The notes below the pieces were generated by a model. That model ran no database searches, was not told where the DNA came from, and worked only from the letters and a program-made list of their open reading frames with translations. A program made the position numbers and the translations under genes. A stretch of 64,000 bases of DNA, taken from positions 9,371-73,370 of the forward strand of contig CAJTQX010000009.1 in assembly GCA_910578425.1 (NCBI GenBank), written 5' to 3'. Positions 34,837-43,555 of this stretch are shown here, piece after piece. Each line of letters starts with the position of its first letter. The stretch's first letter is position 1. This DNA comes from an uncultured Anaerotignum sp. (lineage in GTDB: Bacteria > Bacillota > Clostridia > Lachnospirales > Anaerotignaceae).

Positions 34837-35957
34837 AGCCCTCCCAACAGAAGCAGGGCGGAAAACAGAAACATTCCCTCTCCCAGAACAATGACCCCCA
34901 ACAGGAGGGCGGTATATTCTCCTGCCGCTGCAATACATTCTACCAGTCTTTCTTCGCAGATAAACTCCGCCGCTGCCGCCGTCACCTGAAACACGAGCAG
35001 TATCACAAGCATTTTGACCACCAAAGGAATGCAGAGCAGGAGCAGGAACACAGCCGCCGCAACCAGCGTGCCGCTGCGCAGTGTACCTGCCACAGCCGCT
35101 GCCGTTTCCACCGCGCCGCCCATGACGTTCCCCACCACTGGAACAGAATTGACCGCGATCCTCGCCGTCCTTGCCGCCAGCCCATTCATTGCCCCGCCGC
35201 CAATTTTCTGTAAAGATATCAGAAGCATGAACAGCATTGCCGCTCCCTTCATTCCCCATGCAATGCATTGCCGGAGCAGCTTTGCAAAGCGTCCCAGTAT
35301 GGCTTTTTCCGAGATATGATCCGCAAGCTCCAGAGAAATCGCCAGCAGTATGGCAGGAACGAGTATATAGCTGACCGCAAAGGAAAGTGCCGCCGAACCG
35401 CCCATCAGCACAGGCCCCATCATGGCGGTCTGTGTGAAATTGCCGGAGGTCGCCGAAAGGACGAGGAATATCGGCAGCATCGCTTCATAAACCTTACAGA
35501 TTCCGCTTATCCTCTCCACAACGCTCTGCGAAATGCTGTGAAATGAAGATAAAATCACCACTACCAGCACCATATAACAGAGATAAAAACCCATTTCCCC
35601 CACAGATTTTCCCTGAAACGAGCTGTTCAACTGTTTCAGCACTGCACTCAGCACGACAACAAGCACCAGTTGCGCCAAAAGCCTGCCCTGTATGCGGAAT
35701 TCCCCAAAAGCCGCCTCTGCCAGTTCTTCCCCAAAATCTTCAAAGGAAAAATCAAATGCCCCTGTTAAGATATCCCGAAGCAGTTTTCCAAAGCCCTGTT
35801 CCGGTTCCAGGCCTTCCGCCGCCCTGTCCGCCGCTTCAACCTCCAGCCGCTGCAGCTCTTCCTGCAAAAGCTCGTCCATTTCAGCGGCAAATGCCCGCTG
35901 CGGAAATGGCAGCAGGAACGCAAACAGCAGGATAGCCGCGCAAATCACTTTTTTCAT
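34833..35957 (-). CDS. spoIIIAE: Stage III sporulation protein AE
   Basis: A 374-residue polytopic membrane protein, the main integral membrane part of the SpoIIIA complex. It has a signal peptide (about 1-24), an acidic soluble region with DILTGAFDFSFEDFGEELAEAAFGEF, and about seven to eight helices; GGAMNGLAARTARIAVNSVPVVGNVMGGAVETAAAV is a conserved stretch in the middle. The TAG stop is formed within the end of the repeat, so the original 3' end may have been altered at its last codons. Confidence 0.95.
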   Translation of the reverse strand: MKKVICAAILLFAFLLPFPQRAFAAEMDELLQEELQRLEVEAADRAAEGLEPEQGFGKLLRDILTGAFDFSFEDFGEELAEAAFGEFRIQGRLLAQLVLVVVLSAVLKQLNSSFQGKSVGEMGFYLCYMVLVVVILSSFHSISQSVVERISGICKVYEAMLPIFLVLSATSGNFTQTAMMGPVLMGGSAALSFAVSYILVPAILLAISLELADHISEKAILGRFAKLLRQCIAWGMKGAAMLFMLLISLQKIGGGAMNGLAARTARIAVNSVPVVGNVMGGAVETAAAVAGTLRSGTLVAAAVFLLLLCIPLVVKMLVILLVFQVTAAAAEFICEERLVECIAAAGEYTALLLGVIVLGEGMFLFSALLLLGGL

Positions 35958-36113
35958 ATGTATCCCTCCAAAGCCTGCTTTTGTTTCGGTTAAAGAAGCA
36001 CCGATTTATTCCGTTGCGTGGAGCAGTAAAGAAAATTTGGGGTCAGCATGGCCGCCTTTGGCGGCTGTAGCAACGGACAAAGCCCATCGCATAAATGAAG
36101 CAAAAAACGCATG

Positions 36114-36165
36114 GAAAATTTGCCGGAAAGGCGTGTGCAGGCACTTGTGACGACACTGCCTAAAA
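36114..36165. repeat. Partial copy of the MITE-like repeat (one arm)
   Basis: About 50 bp closely matching 34784-34837, including TTGCCGGAAAGGC and ACTTGTGACGACACTGCCT (36143-36161). Only one arm is shared; the rest of the 36.0-36.1 kb gap differs and holds its own hairpin (GCCGCC/GGCGGC) and a CCGTTGC/GCAACGG pair. It forms the TAG stop of spoIIIAD. Confidence 0.75.
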
Positions 36166-36543
36166 TAAATTCATTACCATTTCCAGCAAAGCCGTCAGCA
36201 CAGGCATTGCCGCCGCCATCATGAGTATTTTCCCTGCCAGCTCAATCTTACTGCCTATTGCTGTCTCCCCTGCGTCCACGCATAGCTGCGCCCCAAACTG
36301 CGTCAGGTACGCAATGCCAATCACCCGCAAAACCACAGCAAAATACCCGCTGCCAACGCCTGCCCGTTCTGCCGTTTCCCGCAGCATTTGCAGCAGTCCA
36401 TCCAAATAGCCGCAGACCATAAAAAAGATGAGTACACCCGTCACAACTGTCAGCAGAAGCGCGAACTGGGGGCTTTCTTTTTTCAGCACCACCGCCAGAG
36501 AGGTACCGACCAGCCCCAGCGCGATGATCCTTCCAATCTCCAT
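36160..36543 (-). CDS. spoIIIAD: Stage III sporulation protein AD
   Basis: A 127-residue membrane protein with about three to four helices, beginning MEIGRIIALGLVGTSLAVVL. The ATG at 36543 starts the conserved protein; an upstream in-frame extension overlaps spoIIIAC and is not supported. The YLTQFGAQLCVDAGETAIGSKIELAGKI segment is characteristic. The stop codon TAG falls in the arm of the repeat element. Confidence 0.93.
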   Translation of the reverse strand: MEIGRIIALGLVGTSLAVVLKKESPQFALLLTVVTGVLIFFMVCGYLDGLLQMLRETAERAGVGSGYFAVVLRVIGIAYLTQFGAQLCVDAGETAIGSKIELAGKILMMAAAMPVLTALLEMVMNLF

Positions 36544-36556
36544 ATGCCCCGCCCCC

Positions 36557-36751
36557 TTATAACTGGAACAGCGTCTGCACCGTTTCAAACAGCGTACTGA
36601 TGTACTGAATGACCCAGAACAGCACAACTACCAGCCCCGCAAGCGTCGTCATTGTCGCCTGTTCCTCCCGTCCGGCGCGGATCAGCACCTGATTGAGCAC
36701 TGCCACCAGTATCCCTACCGCCGCAATGCGAAATACAATATTGATTTCCAT
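36557..36751 (-). CDS. spoIIIAC: Stage III sporulation protein AC
   Basis: A 64-residue protein with two membrane helices, beginning MEINIVFRIAAVGILVAVLNQVL and containing REEQATMTTLAGLVVVL. Size, helices and place between AB and AD match SpoIIIAC. It ends 13 bp before the AD start. Confidence 0.93.
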   Translation of the reverse strand: MEINIVFRIAAVGILVAVLNQVLIRAGREEQATMTTLAGLVVVLFWVIQYISTLFETVQTLFQL

Positions 36752-36769
36752 ACCTTCCCTCCCCGCTTT

Positions 36770-37297
36770 TTACAGCAGCACCGTTACCAGCATAAGACCG
36801 CTTAAAACACCCATGCCGTAATATAGCCGCCCGTTTTTATCCAGCCGCCGTCTGCCCTGCTCCTGCGCACCCTCCAGATAGCGCAGAAACAGACGGATGC
36901 TGTTTTTCTGCTGTTCCTTGTCCAAAAAACCCAGCGTTTTGCCAAAAAGCAGGAGTGCGTCCATATCTTCCTGCCGGAAAAAGGTTTCCTTCTGCCCTGC
37001 TTTCCAAACATCTGCCCAGATTTCTTCTGCCGAAATACCCTCCCGTCGCGCCATCCGTTCTGCCGCCTGTCGGAAAGCTTCGCCCATAGTCCCCTCCATT
37101 TTCCAGCCTACGCTTTCCAGCACCTCCGGCAGAGGAGCAGAGAGATACGCAATCTGCCCTTCCAGCAGTTGAACGCCCCGTTCCAGCTCCCCCAGGTCCC
37201 GCAGACGATATTTTTCCCGCGCCGCAAGATATGCCCCTGTCCAGACAGTCGATCCCATAATAAGGACTATTCCTGTCATACGGAAAATCAGTTCCAT
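36770..37297 (-). CDS. spoIIIAB: Stage III sporulation protein AB
   Basis: A 175-residue protein with an N-terminal hydrophobic helix, a mostly helical soluble middle (LRDLGELERGVQLLEGQIAYLSAPLPEVL) and a C-terminal membrane helix (YGMGVLSGLMLVTVLL). The ATG at 37297 is favoured by GGGAGGC upstream and overlaps the end of spoIIIAA by 10 bp. Confidence 0.93.
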   Translation of the reverse strand: MELIFRMTGIVLIMGSTVWTGAYLAAREKYRLRDLGELERGVQLLEGQIAYLSAPLPEVLESVGWKMEGTMGEAFRQAAERMARREGISAEEIWADVWKAGQKETFFRQEDMDALLLFGKTLGFLDKEQQKNSIRLFLRYLEGAQEQGRRRLDKNGRLYYGMGVLSGLMLVTVLL

Positions 37298-38253
37298 CCC
37301 GCGCCGCCTCCCTTCCAGATCAATTCCTTTCTGCCATTCCATATCTCCTCGATCGTGCCCGTCCCCCTTCTGCGGGAAAGGAACACATATCGTTCAAATA
37401 TCCCTTTTTCCACCAGCTCCCGCAGGTAAGGTCGGGTTTGTAAATCCTCCATGTCCTTGCCATGTACGGTGGAAATTAACTTTACGCCTGCATTCAGCAC
37501 TTCCTCTGCCGCCCGCATATCCTCCGCGCGCCCCAGCTCATCTGCCGCAATAACTTCCGGTGACATACTTCGCAGTAAAAGCAGCATGCCGCCCGCCTTT
37601 GGGCAGCCCTCCAAAATATCTGTACATGGTCCCAAATCCATCTGCGGCACGCCATCGCAAAGTGGTGCAATCTCTCCGCGTTCGTCCACAACGCCCACCG
37701 TCATCTGTTTGCCGCTCTCGCCGTTGCTCAGGCAGCGAATGATGTCACGCAGGAGTGTCGTTTTTCCACATCCCGGCGGGGAAACAATCAGGCTGTGGCA
37801 GAACGCTCCATCTTCCATCAGAAGCGGGAGAATTTTGGTCGCGCAGCCCTTAATTTCCCGCGCAATGCGGATATTCAGCGCGTTGATCTGCCGAAGTGTG
37901 CGAATCTCTCCGCCTTCCAGCACCGCCTTGCCGCAGAACCCGACTCTGTGTCCCCCCTCTATGGTCAGATACCCCTGCCGGAGTTCTTCCTCGAAAGCAT
38001 ACAGCGAATACGCGCTTAACAGGGATACCGTTTCCTGTATATCCGCCTTGGAAATGCAGATACAGCCCTTCGATGATTCCGCTGGCACACCGTCCTGCCG
38101 CAGAAAACAAATGTCATTTTTTCCTTTCAGCAAAAGCGGCTGTCCACATCGCAGGCGGATTTCCTGTAGATGCAGCTTTTCCAGTTTTTCTTTCTCCAAT
38201 CCCCGCTCCCGTATCCGTCGGGGCAGTGCGTTCCAAACCGCGTCAATGCTCAT
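37288..38253 (-). CDS. spoIIIAA: Stage III sporulation protein AA (ATPase)
   Basis: A 321-residue AAA/secretion-type ATPase that powers the SpoIIIA-SpoIIQ channel. It shows RCGQPLLLKG, GHRVGFCGKAV, Walker A SPPGCGKTTLLRDIIR, VVDERGEIAP, and Walker B-like SPEVIAADELGR. The ATG at 38253 is preferred because AAAGGAG lies 11 bases upstream; the GTG at 38265 would overlap that site. First gene of the operon. Confidence 0.95.
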   Translation of the reverse strand: MSIDAVWNALPRRIRERGLEKEKLEKLHLQEIRLRCGQPLLLKGKNDICFLRQDGVPAESSKGCICISKADIQETVSLLSAYSLYAFEEELRQGYLTIEGGHRVGFCGKAVLEGGEIRTLRQINALNIRIAREIKGCATKILPLLMEDGAFCHSLIVSPPGCGKTTLLRDIIRCLSNGESGKQMTVGVVDERGEIAPLCDGVPQMDLGPCTDILEGCPKAGGMLLLLRSMSPEVIAADELGRAEDMRAAEEVLNAGVKLISTVHGKDMEDLQTRPYLRELVEKGIFERYVFLSRRRGTGTIEEIWNGRKELIWKGGGAGWN

Positions 38254-38277
38254 GACCTGTCCCACTCCTTTTGTTTC

Positions 38278-38305
38278 ATCTTATGTTTGAGTTCAGGAAA
38301 CATGC
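38278..38305 (-). promoter_or_regulatory. Possible sigma-E promoter for the spoIIIA operon
   Basis: On the minus strand, GCATGTT (38299-38305) and CATAAGAT (38278-38285) are 13 bp apart, a fair match to a sigma-E layout of the ATATT-like and CATACAnT type. The spoIIIA operon is sigma-E-dependent in Bacillus subtilis. The match is partial, so this is tentative. Confidence 0.4.
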
Positions 38306-38671
38306 AAAATAATTCCCCGCATACATCTGCCAGCCCTCTCCTGAAATCCTGTTTTTTCATGAAAAAATAACGCTGTTTTCCGTTTTTTCCTCATTTTCGC
38401 TAACTTTTTATGAAAATAGTCTTTACTTTTTCACATTATGTGATATAATGAGTTTATTCATTTAATTTAGCACGTTTGCACCATATACTTTACTTTTGCT
38501 CTACTTATATTTTTAGCTTCACATTGTAAAAATTTTATTGTGTAATAGTCAAGCGGAAAACTCTCTGCAGTAGACCAAGCAAGTGGAACCTTTGTACGAT
38601 CGTGTTTGATTTTTTGTTTGGGTGTTTTTCTTATGTCTATGCTTTTCAGATTTGAAGGGGGACAAGCTCAA
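38306..38671. other. AT-rich intergenic region upstream of the LytTR gene
   Basis: About 365 bp without a recognised gene. It contains the promoter at 38422-38449 and about 215 nt of leader before the LytTR start, with no clear riboswitch or strong hairpin. Two in-frame ATGs (38606 and 38633) lie within but lack ribosome sites. Confidence 0.55.
38422..38449 (+). promoter_or_regulatory. Extended -10 promoter for the LytTR regulator
   Basis: TATAAT (38444-38449) preceded by TGA makes an extended -10. TTTACT (38422-38427) at 16-bp spacing is a partial -35. Confidence 0.7.
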
Positions 38672-39415
38672 ATGTTTACGATGTTATTTTCAAATTTTCC
38701 TGAAGCGATCAAAAAAGAAGTAAAAGATATTTGCATAAACTGTAGCCAAAATCTGATTTTAGAAGAAAACGCGTGGGAAAACATACAGCCTCTTCTGGAT
38801 TCCTGTTCTATTGACTGTTTCCTGTTTTGGCTGGATGAAAATTATCCGGCAACGAACCGGATCATTTCCCGTATACGCCAAAAAAAGAAGTACCAGCATA
38901 CGCCAATGCTGTTTTTTTCATTCAAAATCGAATATTTGCTTTCTGCATTCGTGCTTTGGAAGTCCTGCGAATTTTTCTTCTGCCCGCTTCGGAACGAGAA
39001 AAAAGAGGAACTTGCCGGTTTAATCCAGCATTATGACGAAATGTACCAAAAAATTCATATTAACTCAACGTTCCACTGCAATATCAGTACGTCAAAGGAG
39101 ATTTTCAGCATACCTTACTGCGATATCCTTTTTGTGGAAAGTACCATGAAAAAATCCGTACTGCATACCAAAACAGGAACGCATCTGCTGCCTGTGCCGC
39201 TTTACAGAGTGCGGGAACGGCTGCCTGCCAGCTTTTTTGTGCAGACGCACCGCTCTTTTATCGTCAACACAAAAAATATTGCCACGATTGATAAATCAAA
39301 AGACCCCTGGGTCGTTACCTTCTTCGACTCAAAAAAATATGCTTATATCAGCCGCAATTACAAAAAGGATGTTCCTCTGATGTTTCCGGAAATGCTGAAC
39401 TGTCAATCGAATTGA
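38672..39415 (+). CDS. LytTR-domain DNA-binding regulator with divergent N-terminal domain
   Basis: A 247-residue protein. The C-terminal half (about 145-240) is a LytTR domain: IPYCDILFVESTMKKSVLHTKTG, RVRERLPASFFVQTHRSFIVNTKNIATID. The N-terminal half has the size of a receiver domain, with a hydrophobic CFLFWLDENYP strand where the phospho-acceptor Asp would be expected, but no clear Asp/Thr/Lys set, so control by a kinase is doubtful. The start at 38672 has AAGGGGG about ten bases upstream; earlier ATGs lack sites. No kinase gene is adjacent. Targets could include the SGNH hydrolase gene that follows; inference only. Confidence 0.75.
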   Translation: MFTMLFSNFPEAIKKEVKDICINCSQNLILEENAWENIQPLLDSCSIDCFLFWLDENYPATNRIISRIRQKKKYQHTPMLFFSFKIEYLLSAFVLWKSCEFFFCPLRNEKKEELAGLIQHYDEMYQKIHINSTFHCNISTSKEIFSIPYCDILFVESTMKKSVLHTKTGTHLLPVPLYRVRERLPASFFVQTHRSFIVNTKNIATIDKSKDPWVVTFFDSKKYAYISRNYKKDVPLMFPEMLNCQSN

Positions 39416-39484
39416 CTTTCCGCCCGTTCCCTTCTAAAATAGAGGAAAGGGAAATTTCCCCGCAAAACGGAAAGGAGCATTCTT

Positions 39485-40138
39485 ATGAAACAGTGTACCA
39501 TTGTTGCTTTTGGGGACAGCCTGACCTATGGTTACGGCGTACTGAGCCATATCGCCTATCCCGCGCGCCTTGCCCGCCAGTTGCCCCAGCAGGAGCCCAA
39601 TCTCTCATGGCATATTTATAACAGCGGCATAAACGGCGAAACCACGAGAGAGGCTCTGCGGCGTCTGGAACAGAGCGTACTGCGCCATCGCCCCCAGATT
39701 GTATGCGTACTGCTCGGGTCTAACGACAGCGCACTAAACGAAGGGCAGTACCGCACGCCTTGGGAATATGAGCAGAACATGAGCCAGATCATTGAACGTA
39801 TCCTTGCGTCGGCCCAGCCGGAAGCAGGTTTCAACGGAGGCCGCACTCTCCCCTTGCTCCTGACACCTCCGCCTGTTATTGATACGGATTTTTATCCCTT
39901 CACAACGACAGACCGCGTTGCGCTTTACAGCAACATCGTGCGGAAGTTGGGAGAATCCTACCATTGCCCTGTGGCAGACCTTTTTTCCGCCTTCCTGCAA
40001 AGAAAAGAGGACGCCGAAACGTATGAAGCCCTTTTCCAGTATGACGGCGTACATCTGAGCAATGCGGGCTATGACGTTTTATATGAGTTGCTGGAAAAGA
40101 AGCTGTTGGAGCTGGTTCATAGTCAAATGAAAGGATAA
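39485..40138 (+). CDS. SGNH/GDSL-family hydrolase
   Basis: A 217-residue esterase or lipase of the SGNH fold. Block I is VAFGDSLTYGYG with the nucleophilic Ser (about 12), block II NSGINGETT, block III LLGSNDS (about 76-82), and block V YDGVHLSNAGY with catalytic Asp and His (about 195). No signal peptide, so it is cytoplasmic. The substrate is unknown. AAAGGAG precedes the ATG. Confidence 0.9.
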   Translation: MKQCTIVAFGDSLTYGYGVLSHIAYPARLARQLPQQEPNLSWHIYNSGINGETTREALRRLEQSVLRHRPQIVCVLLGSNDSALNEGQYRTPWEYEQNMSQIIERILASAQPEAGFNGGRTLPLLLTPPPVIDTDFYPFTTTDRVALYSNIVRKLGESYHCPVADLFSAFLQRKEDAETYEALFQYDGVHLSNAGYDVLYELLEKKLLELVHSQMKG

Positions 40139-40153
40139 TAGGAGGGGGCAAAA

Positions 40154-40679
40154 ATGGCAGTTTACCAAAGTAGTGAAATGGATACTGTAATCCATCGTAT
40201 CAAAGAAAAAACAGCGCAAAATCAAATCATTCTGGGCGCGCCGCTTCCGGAACAGGAAATCCTTGCCTTTGAGCAGACCGCAGGCATAACGCTTCCGGAA
40301 GGCTTTCGCCGTTTCCTGCTGGAAATCGGGAACGGGTGTACATGGAAACGCGGACGCAAAATGCCCCCCCTTCCCGCCCGCAACTGCGGAGGAAACCGCA
40401 GGGCTTTCCCTCCCCTTCCCCTATGAAGCAGAATATATCTGGGGAAACGATGCCTCCGAAGCGGAAATGATGGATAACGGCACGCTGGAACTAATCGACA
40501 TTGGCTGCTGCCAGACCTTCCAGCTGGTTGTCACAGGCCCATGCCGCGGAGAAGTCTGGCATTTCAGCGAAATGGGCGTACAACCCTGCTGTCAAAGGCA
40601 GGATTTTCTGGGCTGGTTTGAAAAATGGCTGGACGAAGGAGACAGTGTGGATTATTTCGCAGAATATCCCTATGAATAA
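40154..40679 (+). pseudogene. SMI1/KNR4 (SUKH) family gene, frameshifted at a C7 tract
   Basis: The first frame (from 40154) encodes LPEQEILAFEQTAGITLPEGFRRFLLEIGNG, a classic SUKH start. It runs into an unrelated frame at a run of seven Cs (40364-40370). Skipping one C brings the second frame in, giving a continuous protein of about 174 residues with PYEAEYIWGNDASEAEMM, LELIDIGCCQTFQLVVTGPCRGEVWHF and FLGWFEKWLDEG, all typical SUKH features. SUKH proteins often act as immunity proteins against polymorphic toxins; no toxin gene is visible nearby. The tract could be a true mutation, a phase-variable switch, or a sequencing error. AGGAGGGGG supports the start. Confidence 0.85.
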
Positions 40680-40686
40680 TCTCCAC

Positions 40687-40728
40687 AAAAAAGGTTTGGG
40701 AATCTCCTTTCTTCCCAAACCTTTTTTT
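40687..40728. terminator. Bidirectional terminator
   Basis: AAGGTTTGGGAA (40691-40702) pairs with TTCCCAAACCTT (40712-40723), flanked by A and T runs. Serves the SUKH gene (+) and the PASTA penicillin-binding protein (-). Confidence 0.93.
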
Positions 40729-40730
40729 GA

Positions 40731-42980
40731 TTACTCCGTTTTGCTATTTTCCGGCTCCGGCTCTTTCGCTTTTTCCAGCTTGATCGTCACTTCACTGCCC
40801 TGCTCCACAGACAGCCCATGATTCGGGCTTTGGGAAACCACATTTCCGCCTTCCTCGCCCTCAAACAGCACCTCAAACTCCAAATCCGTCAACTCTTTCA
40901 CTGCGTCGTCATAACTCTTGCCAACCACATTCGGCACCTTCACTGTTCCAATTTCTTCTTCGGTTTTTTCTACGTATAGTATAACCTCGCTGCCGATTTC
41001 AACGTCCGTCCCAACCTTCGGCACCTGATTCGTAATCTGGTTGCCTGTCCCGACGATTTTATAATTCAGTCCCTGCGCATCCAAATCCAGCGTTGCATAA
41101 AGTGCGCTGTTACCGATATATTCCGGCATCGTCACCGTTTGGCCGGCTTTCAGCGGCGTGGCGTCCTCAGATTCCGTAGGTTCAAGGTTTTTATATTTGA
41201 TGATGTTTTCCATCAGCTTTTTCGTCATAGGCCCTGTGGACTGCACGCCGTCCTGATATTCATCAGGGATATGGATGACCGTAAACACCAGATACTGCGG
41301 ATTTTCCGCCGGAAAATACGCCATGTGTGTCAACGTCCAAAGGTTATCTTTTGTACGGGCCCCCTGCTCAGCTGTACCCGTTTTACAGCCAATGGAATAG
41401 CCCGGTATCTGTATCTTTCTGCCTGTACCATGGTCAACTGTGGCCTTCAGCGCGTTCCTGATTTTATCCGAGGTTTCTCTCGAAATCACCTTACGCACAA
41501 TCTCCGTTCCATGTTCCTTTACCACTGTGCCGGTGCTGTCCTTAATCTGAGAAACTACGTAAGGTCTTACCAGATTCCCACCATTGATAAGCGCGGAAAA
41601 CGCTGTAATCATTTGCACAGAGGAACAGTTGAACGTCTGCCCAAAGGACATCGTTGCCAGTTCCGTAGGGCCAATCCCAGAAAGCGCATGCATAACCCTG
41701 CTCCAAGTATTCACCCCTGGTTCACCGGGAAGGTCGATTCCCGTGTCCTGTCCGAATCCAAATTCCTTTTGATATTTGTAGAAAGTCTCCGCCCCCAGCT
41801 TCTGTGCAATCTGCACCACGCCCGGGTTGCAGGACTGCGCTAAAACTTCTGTCACATCAATCGTCCCATGCCCGCTTTTGTTTGCACAACCGATTTCCTT
41901 GTCCGCAACCGTAATCACAGCATTGCAGGTAAATGTATCATTCATGTTAATCAGCCCTTCTTCCAGGGCTGCCGCAACTGTAATTGGCTTATAGACCGAT
42001 CCCGGCTCATAGGTATCGCTGACACAGAAATTTCTCCACATTTTATTCAGATAATCGCTCTGCTCCTGCGTTGTCATCGCCTCCCATTTTTCCTGAAACT
42101 CCGCGTCCGTTTCCAGCTCCAATGGATTGGAAGGATCGTTCAGGTCAAATTTATCCGCCGCCGCCATTGCATATATTTCACCCGTATTGGGATTCATTAC
42201 CATCGCCGCCACATTCTGGGAGGGCCATTCCTTCATGGTCTCCTGCACGACCTCCTCCGCGTACTGCTGTATGGTATAATCCAGCGTAGTCACGATGGTA
42301 CTGCCGTCCTGCGCGGGATATTCCTGATAAGTTACCCTGTCCGCGCCTTGATAGAGGATAAAAGAACGTCCCGGCGTGCCTGTCATTTCATCGGCATAAT
42401 AGCCCTCCAGCCCCCATGACGCACCACCGCGCACAAAGCCAATCAAGTGACACGCCAGCGATTTCAGCGGGTAGGAACGGCGGCTTGTCTGCTCGAAATA
42501 AACGCCTTTCAGGTTTTCCGCCTCCAGCTTTTCCTTTACATCGCGTTCAATGCCCTTTACCAGATATTTCCAGTGGTTCGGCGAATTGATTTCTCCTGTT
42601 GTCGGGTCAAGCGTAATGTGATATTTCAAATCGGAATACTTCAGCTCCGGAAAATATTCGCAGAGCGTTGTCAGCGTGCGTTCCTGCTCCTCCGTCTTTT
42701 TTTCGTCTGCAAGCTGCAAAGGGTCAAGCGCGACATTGAACACCGCCGTTGAAACTGCCAGAACCTGCTCGTTCCTGTCCAGTATACTGCCGCGGTTCGC
42801 CGCAATTTCCACATCGTAGCGGTTAATCTGCTGTTTTTTCGCCTCCGCTTCATATTCCGCCCCATGCACGATTTTCAAATAGACCACGCGCGTCATCAAT
42901 ACGCACATCGCTACCATAAATACAAAAAGAATAAAAGCAAATCTCCCCTTCGCTTTTATTCCATGCGCATCTCTTTTCAT
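40731..42980 (-). CDS. PASTA-containing class B penicillin-binding protein (FtsI/SpoVD type)
   Basis: A 749-residue transpeptidase. A membrane helix (about 12-34) leads into the dimerisation domain (ANRGSILDRN). The transpeptidase has SVYK (Ser328), SCN (Ser383) and KTG (Lys533). Two PASTA domains follow (about 605-735), then an E/P/K tail. It follows mraZ-rsmH-ftsL in the division cluster, so it may be the vegetative division PBP; SpoVD of spore formers has a similar layout, and sequence alone does not decide. The normal downstream genes (murE, mraY, murD) are absent: a terminator follows directly. Confidence 0.92.
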   Translation of the reverse strand: MKRDAHGIKAKGRFAFILFVFMVAMCVLMTRVVYLKIVHGAEYEAEAKKQQINRYDVEIAANRGSILDRNEQVLAVSTAVFNVALDPLQLADEKKTEEQERTLTTLCEYFPELKYSDLKYHITLDPTTGEINSPNHWKYLVKGIERDVKEKLEAENLKGVYFEQTSRRSYPLKSLACHLIGFVRGGASWGLEGYYADEMTGTPGRSFILYQGADRVTYQEYPAQDGSTIVTTLDYTIQQYAEEVVQETMKEWPSQNVAAMVMNPNTGEIYAMAAADKFDLNDPSNPLELETDAEFQEKWEAMTTQEQSDYLNKMWRNFCVSDTYEPGSVYKPITVAAALEEGLINMNDTFTCNAVITVADKEIGCANKSGHGTIDVTEVLAQSCNPGVVQIAQKLGAETFYKYQKEFGFGQDTGIDLPGEPGVNTWSRVMHALSGIGPTELATMSFGQTFNCSSVQMITAFSALINGGNLVRPYVVSQIKDSTGTVVKEHGTEIVRKVISRETSDKIRNALKATVDHGTGRKIQIPGYSIGCKTGTAEQGARTKDNLWTLTHMAYFPAENPQYLVFTVIHIPDEYQDGVQSTGPMTKKLMENIIKYKNLEPTESEDATPLKAGQTVTMPEYIGNSALYATLDLDAQGLNYKIVGTGNQITNQVPKVGTDVEIGSEVILYVEKTEEEIGTVKVPNVVGKSYDDAVKELTDLEFEVLFEGEEGGNVVSQSPNHGLSVEQGSEVTIKLEKAKEPEPENSKTE

Positions 42981-42987
42981 CCATTCA

Positions 42988-43521
42988 TCAATCCTTTTTC
43001 ACAATATTTGAAATCTTCGACAATACAGAAGGGTCCTGCTCCGCTTCATCATCGGCATGCTGCACCGTATAGCTCTGCTTTGGCACATCGATATAAACAA
43101 TCTGATAAGGCTGCGGCTCTGCCATGCCAAGCCGCTTGATTGCCTCCTCCTTGATAAAGTCCATATCCAGCTTTTCCGTCAGTTCCGCCTCCAGTATTGC
43201 GTTTCCAGCCTTCAGATCAGCCAGCTCGCTTTTCTGCTTTCTCAAAGATATTTCTTCATTCGCCACTAAAACATGCATCCCCATAAACGCAATGCAGCCC
43301 GCAAACAGCACCAGTGCCGCAAGTATCATTTTCGCTGTGGAAATTCTCCGCTCTCTGGCTTCTGCCCTCGCCTCCCGGGCTTCCTCCTCTTTGCGGCGTT
43401 TTTCCTCATGCAGAGGGTGCGGGGTATAGTCCGGCTGCAATTCATACGCAACGTTCCCATATGTATAGTAGGACGTCCCCCTATTAAAATCGTCCCTTCT
43501 GCGCCGTTGATTTGCTGCCAT
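42988..43521 (-). CDS. ftsL: FtsL-like cell division protein
   Basis: A 177-residue protein placed by position and shape: a basic N-terminal cytoplasmic stretch rich in R, E and K (about 45-65), one membrane helix (MILAALVLFAGCIAFMGMHVLV, about 65-86), and a coiled-coil (LRKQKSELADLKAGNAILEAELTEKL) followed by MDFIKEEAIKRLGM. The ATG at 43521 is supported by GGAGGGG. The longer N-terminal region with several Tyr is somewhat unusual. Confidence 0.85.
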   Translation of the reverse strand: MAANQRRRRDDFNRGTSYYTYGNVAYELQPDYTPHPLHEEKRRKEEEAREARAEARERRISTAKMILAALVLFAGCIAFMGMHVLVANEEISLRKQKSELADLKAGNAILEAELTEKLDMDFIKEEAIKRLGMAEPQPYQIVYIDVPKQSYTVQHADDEAEQDPSVLSKISNIVKKD

Positions 43522-43555
43522 GCTGTTCCCCTCCTTGTACGTTCTAAAAATATTT

